A stretch of DNA of 64,000 nucleotides. It comes from an uncultured Lachnospiraceae bacterium. Its GTDB lineage: Bacteria > Bacillota > Clostridia > Lachnospirales > Lachnospiraceae. The notes below the pieces were generated by a model. The model did no database searches and was not told the origin of the DNA. It was given only the letters and a program-made list of their open reading frames with translations. Positions 9,774-18,923 of this stretch are shown one piece after another; position 1 is the stretch's first letter, and each line of letters begins with the position of its first letter. The DNA is taken from positions 37,288-101,287 of the forward strand of contig CAKQXY010000005.1 in assembly GCA_934292725.1 (NCBI GenBank), in the 5' to 3' direction. Made by a program: the position numbers and the translations under genes.

Positions 9774-12155
9774 TCACTTTGAGACTTCGCCATAAGCAGA
9801 AACAACTTTTACACGAAAACGATCCACTTCCCTGCCCTTGCTATCTCTAAGAATCTGTTCGCTCTGATTCCACATATAGGTCTCTAGCGTATACGCACCA
9901 TTCTCATACGCATATCCATCACCGTCATCTGTATATAGCTCATAGCTGCAGTCTTTTTTGGCATACACAGTAAATGTGAGATTATCTGGCATTACTGTCT
10001 CTGCCGTACTATTCACTGGCTGCTGCATTGGCAAAATGCTTCCTTCTTTTACAAACAATGGTATACGCTCAATCGGTGCCTCTGCCTCGATCCACTGACC
10101 ACCCTCATAATACGTATTTGTCCAAAAATCATACCATCCGCAGCCTTCTGGCAAATATACATTACGAACTTTACTCGGATTTTCCTGCTTTTCTGTTCCT
10201 GTCGCACTCTTCTTATAATACATGGTTTCTGTCACAGGACATACCATCAGGCTCTCTCCAAATAAATATTGGTCTGTAATCTCAAGTGCCTTAGCATCTT
10301 TTGGAAAATCAAAGGCCAACATACGAATCATAGATGCATCATACAGCCATACCTTTCCTGCTGTCGAATATATATAAGGAAGAAGTTCATACCGAAGCTT
10401 ATTTGCTCGAAGCATAGCCTGATAAAATACACCATCTGCTCCCTTAAAATTCCACAGTTCACGTCGACAATCTGTACCATGTCCTCTAAATATAGGAAGA
10501 AAACAGCACCATTGATACCAACGCGTATATAATTCAAGATATGCCGGATCCTCGACGGTATCATCATACTCACCATCCCAATACCAGTAATCTCCTCTTT
10601 TTACAAAGAACGCACCGATATCTGCTGTCCAGTATGGAAATCCACTAGCACAAAAATTCAGTCCCGCTGGAATCTGACGCCGAAGAGTCTCCCAACTGGC
10701 TGCAGTATCTCCTGACCACATAACAGCACCATATTTTTGCTGACCTGTCCATGCGCTTCTCGTAAGATTAAAGACACGCTTATCGCTGCCTTTTTCCTCA
10801 CTTCTTTGTCCCTCATAGACAGCTCTTGCATGATACAGTGCAAAGTCATTCGTATGCTCCTCTCCAAGATAATCCCCTGCCGTCCTCTTATATTCTTCAT
10901 ACTGTAAAGCTGGCTCCACGCGTTCTGTATGACTCCATTCAGGTGTAAATGGCTCACTTGAATCACACCACCATGCATCTACACCATACTGATATAATCC
11001 TCGTTTTGCCTGTTCCCAATAGCATTTTCTTGCCTGCTCATTCCTTGCATCATAAATATCTGAAAATGGAAGCAGCAAATTCTTTTCTTTCATTTCTTTG
11101 TGATTTTCACACTTTGGATCCATATTCGGCCAAATTGAAATCATAAAGTGAACATCCTCATCATGAAGTGTCTGAATCATGTTTGATGGATCTGGAAAAC
11201 GGCTGTGATCAAAACTTTTTTGTCCCCACATTCCGTCCTTCCAAGAACACCAATCTAATACAATACCATCCAAACCAATACCATGCCTTCGGTATTCTTT
11301 GGCCACCTGGCAAATTTCCTCCTGAGACTCATAGCGCTCCTGTGACTGCAGATAGCCAAATGCCCACCGCGGAAGCATTGATGCCTTTCCCGTAAGCCTT
11401 CTGTACTCACGGACAACACCATCCATTCCGTCACCATTAATAAAATAGAAATCAAGCTGCGGTACTGCTTCAGTATACAAATATGAACCGTACTCTGTAT
11501 CGCTAAAAATCATTGTACTCGATGTATTCATTAAAATGCCATATCCAAGACTTGACACCAAAAGCGGAATTGCAATCTTTCGATTTGCCTGATGAAGATA
11601 CACCTGATTACCGCGAAGATTAAGCACGCCCTCCTCATGCTGGCCAAGTCCGTACAGCGCCTCCCCCTGCTGCCACTCAAAATGCATCCTAGTATGATAT
11701 AATTGCTTATCGGGCACACGAACGGCATCCTTTACAAACTGTTTCACACCATCTGCTGTCTGAATATGCGTAATCTTTCCTGCCTGCTCCATACGGTAAG
11801 ACTGGAACGCCTCCATCGTTCGACTATCCCTATCTCGCTCCTTCAGCAAACGTGTGCCATCTGGTCTATAATAAGAAATGGAAGCGGTTTTCTTATTTAT
11901 CTTTATCGTAAGCTTTGCAAGCCTAATAGAAATGTATTGGTCATCTTCTGCAAATGACCATTGTGCAAAGGATTCCTTCGGCAGAATCGGTTCTTTTGTA
12001 TCCTTACAGTCCACTTTCGTACAGATAATTCGCACTGCACAATCGGACATCGGTATAAATCGAATTGTACCTGCCTGTGATAGCAAGAGCAATGTATTTT
12101 TCTGTCTGATTTCTTGTATAATCTGTTCACTTACTCTTGGTTTTGCAATCAGCAT
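9774..12155 (-). CDS. GH31 alpha-glycosidase (alpha-xylosidase / alpha-glucosidase type)
   Basis: A 793-aa family 31 enzyme. The nucleophile motif WWCDSSEP (Asp near residue 397) and the acid/base motif MWSGDTAASW (Asp near 482) are intact. The barrel entry reads GIVLDWCSWKDGMWG, and the C-terminal beta domains carry the usual ERIPLFVKEGSILPMQ. The long N-terminal beta-sandwich and the context with GH51/GH43 favour an alpha-xylosidase-like or related exo-enzyme, but GH31 specificity cannot be read safely from sequence alone. The start ATG lies next to the GH51 stop with GAGGGAATGAG before it, so translation is probably coupled. No signal peptide. Confidence 0.9.
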   Translation of the reverse strand: MLIAKPRVSEQIIQEIRQKNTLLLLSQAGTIRFIPMSDCAVRIICTKVDCKDTKEPILPKESFAQWSFAEDDQYISIRLAKLTIKINKKTASISYYRPDGTRLLKERDRDSRTMEAFQSYRMEQAGKITHIQTADGVKQFVKDAVRVPDKQLYHTRMHFEWQQGEALYGLGQHEEGVLNLRGNQVYLHQANRKIAIPLLVSSLGYGILMNTSSTMIFSDTEYGSYLYTEAVPQLDFYFINGDGMDGVVREYRRLTGKASMLPRWAFGYLQSQERYESQEEICQVAKEYRRHGIGLDGIVLDWCSWKDGMWGQKSFDHSRFPDPSNMIQTLHDEDVHFMISIWPNMDPKCENHKEMKEKNLLLPFSDIYDARNEQARKCYWEQAKRGLYQYGVDAWWCDSSEPFTPEWSHTERVEPALQYEEYKRTAGDYLGEEHTNDFALYHARAVYEGQRSEEKGSDKRVFNLTRSAWTGQQKYGAVMWSGDTAASWETLRRQIPAGLNFCASGFPYWTADIGAFFVKRGDYWYWDGEYDDTVEDPAYLELYTRWYQWCCFLPIFRGHGTDCRRELWNFKGADGVFYQAMLRANKLRYELLPYIYSTAGKVWLYDASMIRMLAFDFPKDAKALEITDQYLFGESLMVCPVTETMYYKKSATGTEKQENPSKVRNVYLPEGCGWYDFWTNTYYEGGQWIEAEAPIERIPLFVKEGSILPMQQPVNSTAETVMPDNLTFTVYAKKDCSYELYTDDGDGYAYENGAYTLETYMWNQSEQILRDSKGREVDRFRVKVVSAYGEVSK

Positions 12156-12156
12156 C

Positions 12157-13659
12157 TCATTCCCTCACACGCACCGTCACAACTGAGCATGCCGGTACCA
12201 CAAACTTCACACCGCGCTGTGTCAGCTGCACATCAAGCGGCTTCTCATATAAAACTGGTTCTTTTCCAAACTCGTTGTAATCATTTAATCCGCCGTGAAG
12301 AATAAAGCCCTCTGCCTTAGTCGGTGTCTCTTCCATCAAAACAGCTTCGATAGTCTCCTCACCTTCAAGTGATGTATTGACAAGTGTTATGGTAATTACG
12401 CCATCTTTATCCTGTGATACTGACTGCTGAATGTTATCCATCTGATACTTATCATTTCCTACCTTCTTTGTCTCAGACAGACAGCTTTCTAAAAGCTCAG
12501 CGTTCTGATGGAAACGATACATATGGAACACATGGTAGGTCGGTGTAAGAATCATTTCTGGTCCATCTGTTAAAATGACTGACTGAAGCACGTTTACAAT
12601 CTGTGCGATACATCCCATCTTCACACGATCACAATGGCGATTGAAAATATTAAATGTAGCTCCTGCTACAAGTGCATCTCTCATTGTGCTTTGCTGGAAC
12701 AAAAATCCCGGATTTGTTCCCGGCTCTACATCATGCCAGCAGCCCCATTCATCTACCATCATACCGATTTTTTTATCTGGGTCATACTGATCCATAATTG
12801 CACCATGTCTGTAAATCAGCTCATCCATGCCGAGAGCACGATTCATTGTGTACCAGTAATCATCCTCTGAAAAGTCTGTTGCACTTCCCTTATGCAGTCC
12901 CTTTTCTGCGCCACAGTAATAATGAACAGACAGACCATCCATCATGCCATGTACTTCTTTTGGTGCCGGTTCTGCAAAACATTCGCGAAGCACCACCTCT
13001 GTCCACTTATAATCATCAGCATTCGCACCGCCGCAGATTTTAAAAATTGGATTCTTGCTGTCATATGTTCTGATATAAGTCTGATAGCGGCGATACAGAT
13101 CAGCATAATAAGCTGGTGTCATATTTCCACCACATCCCCAGTTTTCATTTCCAACACCAAAATAGTCCACTCTCCACGGCTTTTCTCTGCCATTTTTCTT
13201 TCTGAGATCTGCCATCGGTGACACACCATCTAATGTCATATATTCAACCCACTCGCTCATCTCACGCACACTGCCGCTTCCAACATTTCCGTTAACATAT
13301 GTTTTGCAGCCAAGCTGATCGCACAGTTCAAAATATTCATGTGTTCCAAAGCTATTATCCTCAGTCACACCGCCCCAGTGGGTATTGATCATTTTCTTTC
13401 TGCTTTCCTTAGGACCAACACCATCCATCCAGTGATACTCATCAGCAAAACAGCCGCCCGGCCAGCGAAGTACAGGAACCTTAATTTCCTTTAAAGCCTC
13501 CACCACATCTGTTCTCATACCATTTTTATTCGGGATTGGCGAATCCTCTCCCACATAAATTCCTTCATAAATACATCGGCCTAAATGCTCGCTGAAATGC
13601 CCGTAAATCTCCGGCTCAATATGACCTTTTCTATTTTTTTCGTTAATATAAAGCTTCAT
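12157..13659 (-). CDS. abfA: GH51 alpha-L-arabinofuranosidase (intracellular)
   Basis: About 500 aa, the normal size of intracellular GH51 arabinofuranosidases. The protein opens with [20 protein letters not shown], a family signature. The acid/base Glu is in [10 protein letters not shown] (about residue 171) and the nucleophile Glu in [11 protein letters not shown] (about 304). The ATG at 13659 follows AAAAGGAGAG at proper spacing; the longer reading from 13731 runs through a hairpin and is rejected. It removes arabinofuranosyl side groups from arabinan or arabinoxylan oligosaccharides. It follows the binding-protein gene and leads the enzyme half of the operon. Confidence 0.93.
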   Translation of the reverse strand: MKLYINEKNRKGHIEPEIYGHFSEHLGRCIYEGIYVGEDSPIPNKNGMRTDVVEALKEIKVPVLRWPGGCFADEYHWMDGVGPKESRKKMINTHWGGVTEDNSFGTHEYFELCDQLGCKTYVNGNVGSGSVREMSEWVEYMTLDGVSPMADLRKKNGREKPWRVDYFGVGNENWGCGGNMTPAYYADLYRRYQTYIRTYDSKNPIFKICGGANADDYKWTEVVLRECFAEPAPKEVHGMMDGLSVHYYCGAEKGLHKGSATDFSEDDYWYTMNRALGMDELIYRHGAIMDQYDPDKKIGMMVDEWGCWHDVEPGTNPGFLFQQSTMRDALVAGATFNIFNRHCDRVKMGCIAQIVNVLQSVILTDGPEMILTPTYHVFHMYRFHQNAELLESCLSETKKVGNDKYQMDNIQQSVSQDKDGVITITLVNTSLEGEETIEAVLMEETPTKAEGFILHGGLNDYNEFGKEPVLYEKPLDVQLTQRGVKFVVPACSVVTVRVRE

Positions 13660-13689
13660 AATATTTTCTCTCCTTTTCTTATAGAAAAA

Positions 13690-13719
13690 GCGGGGAATGG
13701 CAGTCTTGCCTTTCCCCGC
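13690..13719 (-). terminator. Intra-operon hairpin with U-tract between SBP and GH51 genes
   Basis: On the minus strand GCGGGGAAAGGC pairs with GCCATTCCCCGC around a short loop, followed by UUUUU. It lies between the binding-protein stop (13821) and the GH51 start (13659). Such partial terminators commonly keep binding-protein mRNA in excess over downstream enzyme mRNA; that role is inferred. Confidence 0.75.
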
Positions 13720-13820
13720 CAGATCATCCATGCTGTGTCTGTCTTTTTCTTTTCCTTTTTTCCCCTTTGACCTCAGAACACTTTACTTATACAGTACAGA
13801 ACACTGACTGTCATTTTCAT

Positions 13821-15524
13821 TTACTCTGCTACTGCTGCCTCTCTTGCATCTACTATTGCCTGATACTTATCTGTATCAAACTCAACAAGCTGGTCCCATC
13901 CAAGACCTTCAAGTGTAACACACATTTCATCCCACATCTTATCAAATTCGGCATCGTCTGATGCAAAGATTGCCTGCCAAGATGTTGCCTTGATCTGATC
14001 GCCACACTGACTTCTGATCAGCGCGATATCAGTTGTATCAATTGGAAGTACAAGGTTTACACTCGGAACAGGATTAAGCATTCCATTTTCCTCCAGATAT
14101 GAAACTTCAGTTTCAGAACCAAACTTCTCACTCCACTCTTTGTTTGTTGTTGTGTTATTTTTTTCAAGGAAGGATGCCCAGTAATCACTTCCAAATGTCT
14201 CTCCTGTTTCTGGATTCATCTCAATACTTGCAACAAGCCACTGATTTACCTGATTGTTTCCATCATTCCAGGAACCACCGCCAAGTTCTTCTGGTACCTG
14301 AGGATCATCTGCAAATCTTGTCATACCAGCATCTGTCAGTGTATATGTACCATCATCATTTACAGTATAAATAAAGCCTTCCTGACCAATATGCTGCATA
14401 GTCAGACCTTCTGGTGAGCAAAGCCAATCCATAAATTCAAGGATACGCGCCTTATCTTCATCTGACACGTTAGAACCAACTGCCCATGCACGGCCATCGC
14501 CATAGTAGGTATCTGATGCCTGATAAATATTCAGATCTTCTAGCGGAATACCACGATAATTCTGACGAGCCTCGCCCTTAGCTGGTGAATTCCAGAAACC
14601 ATACTGCCAGTTGTACCAGAACAGATGAACTCTTCCCTGACGCATCTTGTCACATGCTGCATTCCAGTCCTGTGTAGCGGAATCTGGGTCAACCAGTCCC
14701 ATCTGATTTGCCTTATATAAGAACTTTAACATCTTATAGTAAGCGCCGTCTTTATCAGTTAATGGTGTGATGGAATTATCTGTTCCCAGTAAAATAGAAC
14801 CATTTACTTCCTGACCATACCACTTTGTAAGCTGATTTACATTCTCAATACTTGTGTTATCCCAATCTGGCCATAAGCTCAGTGCGTATGTCTTATCTCC
14901 AGCCTCATTTGTCGGATAAGCATCCTGAATCTTCTTTAAGGTATCTAACAGATCGTCAAGATTTTTCATCTCTGGTGCGCCAACTTCTACATAATGATCC
15001 CACTCAAGTCTTGGCATTGTATATACAGTGTCTTCCTTGTACTCAGTCGGTCCATTGGAGTTCATCTCTGCCGGAATTGCATAAACGCCTTCCTTTCCGA
15101 TTACTTCATTTATCGCATCATTAAACAGACTAATCTGCTCTTCATATTTCATGAGATTCTCATAATTTGGAAGATCCTCGCTGATATCTGCGATCAGACC
15201 TACATCAACACAGTCCTGCATGTCCGCATTATCCAGAATAATAATATCACCCAGATCACCAGATGCACATCGTGTCTGATAAAGAGATGCTGCATCACCA
15301 GATACCTGTGGGGCAACGATGTTCAACTCGATGTTGAAACGATCCTTGATTTCCTTTGCGTACCATCCAGTCTGCATACCCTGATAGTTTGCTGCTACAT
15401 CGTAAACTTCGATTGTCAAGGTTTCATCATGATTCACTTCTGGTGCTGCCCACGCATTCATTGGAAGTGCACCTGCTGCCATCATCGCTGCCATTGCCAT
15501 GCTTGCTACATTTTTCTTTTTCAT
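13821..15524 (-). CDS. ABC transporter extracellular solute-binding protein (oligosaccharide, LplA-like)
   Basis: About 567 aa, a large family 1 binding protein of the kind paired with LplB/YtcP permeases. The signal sequence ends NAWAAPEVN, an AxA-type cleavage site, again with no lipobox cysteine. The start at 15524 is set by AAAAGGAGG seven bases upstream; the 9-codon longer reading would begin before this RBS. The body contains IPAEMNSNGPTEY and other SBP features, and a C-terminal FDTDKYQAIVDAREAAVAE. Encoded right after both permeases and before the hydrolases, it likely delivers the oligosaccharide that GH51, GH31 and GH43 break down. Confidence 0.9.
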   Translation of the reverse strand: MKKKNVASMAMAAMMAAGALPMNAWAAPEVNHDETLTIEVYDVAANYQGMQTGWYAKEIKDRFNIELNIVAPQVSGDAASLYQTRCASGDLGDIIILDNADMQDCVDVGLIADISEDLPNYENLMKYEEQISLFNDAINEVIGKEGVYAIPAEMNSNGPTEYKEDTVYTMPRLEWDHYVEVGAPEMKNLDDLLDTLKKIQDAYPTNEAGDKTYALSLWPDWDNTSIENVNQLTKWYGQEVNGSILLGTDNSITPLTDKDGAYYKMLKFLYKANQMGLVDPDSATQDWNAACDKMRQGRVHLFWYNWQYGFWNSPAKGEARQNYRGIPLEDLNIYQASDTYYGDGRAWAVGSNVSDEDKARILEFMDWLCSPEGLTMQHIGQEGFIYTVNDDGTYTLTDAGMTRFADDPQVPEELGGGSWNDGNNQVNQWLVASIEMNPETGETFGSDYWASFLEKNNTTTNKEWSEKFGSETEVSYLEENGMLNPVPSVNLVLPIDTTDIALIRSQCGDQIKATSWQAIFASDDAEFDKMWDEMCVTLEGLGWDQLVEFDTDKYQAIVDAREAAVAE

Positions 15525-15600
15525 AGTAAAATCCTCCTTTTTGATTTTCACTTTAATCTTTCTTTAATTTCCTATTACTTTGATTTTTCCTTTTAACCCT

Positions 15601-16533
15601 TTAGCCCTTAACTGCTCCTACCATAATACCCTTTACAAAATATCGCTGGAAAATAGGGTATACAAACATGATTGGTGCAACAACTAAAATCGTAACAGTC
15701 ATACGCACGCTCGTCGCTGTCTGTGCTGTTGCAGAAGCAGCTGCCATAGCGCCTGAGCTTGCAGAACTGTTTGCCAGTGCCTTTAAGGAGCTTGCCTGAT
15801 TCAAATACTGGTACAAGATAAACTGCAGCGGATACAGCTTCGTATCTGTCATTAAAAGAAGTGTATCCTGAAATGCATTCCACTGATTAACTGCTGAGAA
15901 AATAGCAACTGTTGCCATAATCGGCTTAATAACAGGAATCATAATCGTCAAAAATATTTTTATAGTTCCTGCACCATCAATCTCTGCTGCCTCCTGAAGT
16001 TCCTTCGGAACAGACTCCACAAACGTCTTTGTCAGAATAATGTTAAATGGAGAAACAATTGCCGGCAAAATATAACCAAGAAAGTTATTTGTAAGATGCA
16101 GGTTTTTCATCGTCAAAAACCATGGAATAATTCCTGCATTAAAGTACATCGTTGCAACTAAAAGTCTGTACCAGAGCTTTCTGTGCCACATATCTTCCTG
16201 AGTAAACATGTAACCTAAGAATGCTGATGCACCTACTGTACAAAATGTTCCGATTGCTGTTCTTCCAAGAGAAATTTTTGCTGCCTGGAATAAACCGTCA
16301 ATCTTTAGTGCGCTCACATAATTTTGAAAATGGATTCCTCTCGGCCAGAAAAGAATCACACCTCTGGCACTTAAATCATTTGCACTGATTGTATTGATAA
16401 AGATGTAGTAAAACGGATATACACAGACCAGCGCGCACAGGCTGAATATGATATAACAGACAACACCGACCATACGGTCGCCGAAGCTTTCCTTCATCTT
16501 TGTCTTATGTTGATGAATTTGTTTCTTTTTCAT
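15601..16533 (-). CDS. Carbohydrate ABC transporter permease, YtcP/LplC-like
   Basis: A 310-aa membrane protein with six predicted helices and the EAA loop ELQEAAEIDGAGTIKIF. Its C-terminus FVKGIMVGAVKG matches the second YtcP copy at 4.6 kb, so the two transporters are paralogous. GGAGGG lies eight bases before the ATG. It follows the LplB-like gene by 22 bp and precedes the binding-protein gene by 76 bp. Confidence 0.92.
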   Translation of the reverse strand: MKKKQIHQHKTKMKESFGDRMVGVVCYIIFSLCALVCVYPFYYIFINTISANDLSARGVILFWPRGIHFQNYVSALKIDGLFQAAKISLGRTAIGTFCTVGASAFLGYMFTQEDMWHRKLWYRLLVATMYFNAGIIPWFLTMKNLHLTNNFLGYILPAIVSPFNIILTKTFVESVPKELQEAAEIDGAGTIKIFLTIMIPVIKPIMATVAIFSAVNQWNAFQDTLLLMTDTKLYPLQFILYQYLNQASSLKALANSSASSGAMAAASATAQTATSVRMTVTILVVAPIMFVYPIFQRYFVKGIMVGAVKG

Positions 16534-16555
16534 CTAAGCTGCCCTCCGATCCAAG

Positions 16556-17488
16556 TTAGATAAAGCTCTCGCCGCGTACCTTCTTCGAGAAGGCATTTGC
16601 GCCTACAAGAAGAATCACACTGACTACACTCTTTAACATACTGATTGCAACAGATACGGAATAGCTTCCGCTTCCCATTGCAGTATTATATACGTAAAGA
16701 TCAAGTACCTGAATGTACTGTTTGTTAAATGCATTCTGGAATACGTAATACTGCTCCATTCCGTTGTTTAAGAAGTTTGCAATGTTAATCATCAGCAAAA
16801 CAAAATAAGTCGGAATCAAACTTGGAATCGTAATATGACGAATCAGCTGCATACGGTTTGCACCGTCAACCTTTGCTGCCTGAAACAGCTCATCATCAAT
16901 ACCAGAAATTGCTGCTATGTACATAATTGCCGCCCAGCCAAGATTCTTCCATGTCAGCCACAGCCACTGAGTAAACCAAACATGCTTTGTGGACTGTAAA
17001 AACAAAATTGGCTCTGTTGTAAATCCAAGCTTCATCAACAGTGTATTTGCCATACCTGTACTGTTAAACAAGCTGAATGCAACTGAGTATACAAGAACCC
17101 AGCTGACGAAGTTTGGAAGTGTGGTAACAGTCTGGACAAACTTACGAAACTTCACGCAGCGAATCTCATTTAAAAATACAGCAAACAGCATTGGAAGCCA
17201 TGATGTACCAAGTGTTAACGCACTCATCGCAAATGTATTTTTTAACACTTGAACAATCTGCTTGATCTTAATATCGTTTTCAACCAATGACTTAAACCAT
17301 TTTAAGCCAACAAACTGTGCCTCAGAAAATGGCTTCGGCGGACGATAATCATAAAATGCATAAATCCATCCATACAACGGATAGTAACTGAATATAAGTA
17401 CCAGCGCAATGAAAGGTGCTACATACAAAAACAACCGTATGGACTTCCATTTTCTTTTCGTCATCTTTTTCTTTCCCAACTGTTCCAC
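16556..17488 (-). CDS. Carbohydrate ABC transporter permease, LplB-like; first gene of main operon
   Basis: A 310-aa permease with six predicted membrane helices; the EAA loop reads ELFQAAKVDGANRMQLIRHITIP. The start is a GTG at 17488 preceded by GGAAAGG; an ATG nine codons in is a weaker alternative. It heads the operon that runs through YtcP, the binding protein, GH51, GH31, GH43 and the esterase. The 308 bp upstream carry repeated TTTAACGTT motifs, possible sites for the LacI-type regulator encoded next door. Confidence 0.9.
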   Translation of the reverse strand: MEQLGKKKMTKRKWKSIRLFLYVAPFIALVLIFSYYPLYGWIYAFYDYRPPKPFSEAQFVGLKWFKSLVENDIKIKQIVQVLKNTFAMSALTLGTSWLPMLFAVFLNEIRCVKFRKFVQTVTTLPNFVSWVLVYSVAFSLFNSTGMANTLLMKLGFTTEPILFLQSTKHVWFTQWLWLTWKNLGWAAIMYIAAISGIDDELFQAAKVDGANRMQLIRHITIPSLIPTYFVLLMINIANFLNNGMEQYYVFQNAFNKQYIQVLDLYVYNTAMGSGSYSVSVAISMLKSVVSVILLVGANAFSKKVRGESFI

Positions 17489-17710
17489 TACCTTTCCTTT
17501 TTATTTGGTTTAACGTTTTTCCTTTTGTTGATTACGTTTTATCACTTTACAGACATTTTGTCAATACCTAATTTAATTTTATTTCTATCTTTATCTATTT
17601 TGCACATTTATTTTTATATTTTTTATGTATTCAGCCTGTTTTTTCATGTTATTTTACGATTTTACTGTTTGTTTAACGTTACTCTTTTATGTTTTGTTTT
17701 TATAAAATAC

Positions 17711-17742
17711 TAACTATTCTGATCCCAGTTTGCAAAATCACG
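17711..17742. repeat. Decayed left arm of the 141-bp MITE-like element
   Basis: The 32 bases start TAACTATTCTGATCCC and contain GCAAAATC, matching the first 32 bases of the complete copies at 20367 and 47576 with about seven differences. Similarity stops after that, and no right arm is seen nearby. Confidence 0.6.
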
Positions 17743-17747
17743 TAAAA

Positions 17748-17772
17748 AGGAGCAGTCTTACTGACTGCTCCT
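17748..17772 (-). terminator. Rho-independent terminator of lacI-type gene
   Basis: AGGAGCAGTC and GACTGCTCCT form a perfect 10-bp stem around five bases; on the minus strand it is followed by UUUUU. It lies about 25 bp after the regulator's stop. Confidence 0.88.
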
Positions 17773-17796
17773 CTAATTTATTTAACGTTTTTACTA

Positions 17797-18858
17797 TTAC
17801 TCATTTCTTTTTGGAACTGACTCACGTATTTTTATCTCACATGGAATTTTAATGTGCTTTACCGTATCACTATCGGCTCCATTATCATCACTGTCCTGCT
17901 TTTCTAACTTTTCAAACAACAATCTTGCCGATTCTGTTCCAACCTCAAGAAGAGGAAGACGGCTGCTTGTCATCTTGGGAATGTACCAATTTGCAATCTT
18001 ATCATTATCAAATCCAGTGACAGCAATATCCTTTCCCACTTCTAGTCCCATATCATGAACGCAGTTATACACACCGCCTGCCATCCAGTCTGACATACAA
18101 AAAATCGCATCTACACCAGCCTTCACTAACTTTTCGGTCATCGCATATGCCTTTTCAGGCTCCCAATTTGCATCAAGAACACATGACGGATTATACAAAA
18201 TACCAGCTTCAAACAGTGCTCGCTGACAGCCAAGCAGACGGCGCTTTGCATGAATATTGTCGGCGCGTCCGCTTATTACTCCCAGCTTTTTGTATCCCTG
18301 CGATAAAATATAGCGCACCATCTGATAGCCGCCTTCCTCATCGTCAATCTCAACAGAAGTCATACTTTCATCTGAGCAGCAATAAGCTAAAACAAGCGGC
18401 ATATCTGTTTTTTCTTCAAACAAATGTATCTCTCTCTCATGACCTGCCACATAAATCAGTCCATCTACCTTAATGCTGGCAAGCTCCTTCATGGCCGGAT
18501 CTAATACACTATGGATTAACGTTTCATCATTGTACCATTTATCCTGCCACCTTGCATACAGCCTAAGATTCTGTAAAAGGACACGATACTTTTTCTCTTC
18601 ACAATATTTCATAATGCCTTCGACAATCTCCGGCGTCGTAAACTGTGAGAGATCCTCTGTGATTACACCAATTGTCTGAGTGCGCTGTCTGCGCAACCCC
18701 TGCGCGAAGTAATTTGGATGATACCCAAGCTCATCAATCGCATCCATTACTTTTTTACGTGTCTCGTCCTTGACCTTTTTAGGACTGTTATTTACAATAT
18801 TTGACACAGTTGTAACTGAAACACCGCAGTGCTGCGCAATTTCCTTTAAAGTAACCAT
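17797..18858 (-). CDS. LacI-family transcriptional regulator
   Basis: About 353 aa. The N-terminal helix-turn-helix is VTLKEIAQHCGVSVTTVSNIVNN, followed by the hinge region (KKVKDETRKKVMDAIDELGYHPN) and a periplasmic-binding-protein-like sugar sensor. The ATG at 18858 has GGGAGG upstream; the reading from 18927 adds an implausible extension. It is co-oriented with, and just upstream of, the arabinoxylan/arabinan-type operon and has its own terminator, so it is the best candidate for local control of that operon. The effector is unknown. It lies 65 bp after the MATE gene. Confidence 0.93.
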   Translation of the reverse strand: MVTLKEIAQHCGVSVTTVSNIVNNSPKKVKDETRKKVMDAIDELGYHPNYFAQGLRRQRTQTIGVITEDLSQFTTPEIVEGIMKYCEEKKYRVLLQNLRLYARWQDKWYNDETLIHSVLDPAMKELASIKVDGLIYVAGHEREIHLFEEKTDMPLVLAYCCSDESMTSVEIDDEEGGYQMVRYILSQGYKKLGVISGRADNIHAKRRLLGCQRALFEAGILYNPSCVLDANWEPEKAYAMTEKLVKAGVDAIFCMSDWMAGGVYNCVHDMGLEVGKDIAVTGFDNDKIANWYIPKMTSSRLPLLEVGTESARLLFEKLEKQDSDDNGADSDTVKHIKIPCEIKIRESVPKRNE

Positions 18859-18923
18859 TTCGATTTCCTCCCGCTTTTGTTTTCCCTGTTGTTTTTTTAT
18901 GTTAACACAGGAGCGAAATTTTA

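Larger units (their letters stand above)
17489..17796. promoter_or_regulatory. AT-rich regulatory interval between the sugar operon and lacI
   Basis: This 308-bp gap holds the promoter region of the minus-strand sugar operon, the lacI terminator and a decayed MITE arm (17711-17742). The string TTTAACGTT appears three times: 17509-17517, 17672-17680 and 17781-17789. Its core AACGTT is palindromic and resembles half of LacI-family operators. The copy at 17509 lies in the leader of the first operon gene. A link to the adjacent LacI-type regulator is inferred, not shown. No convincing ORF is present. Confidence 0.45.
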
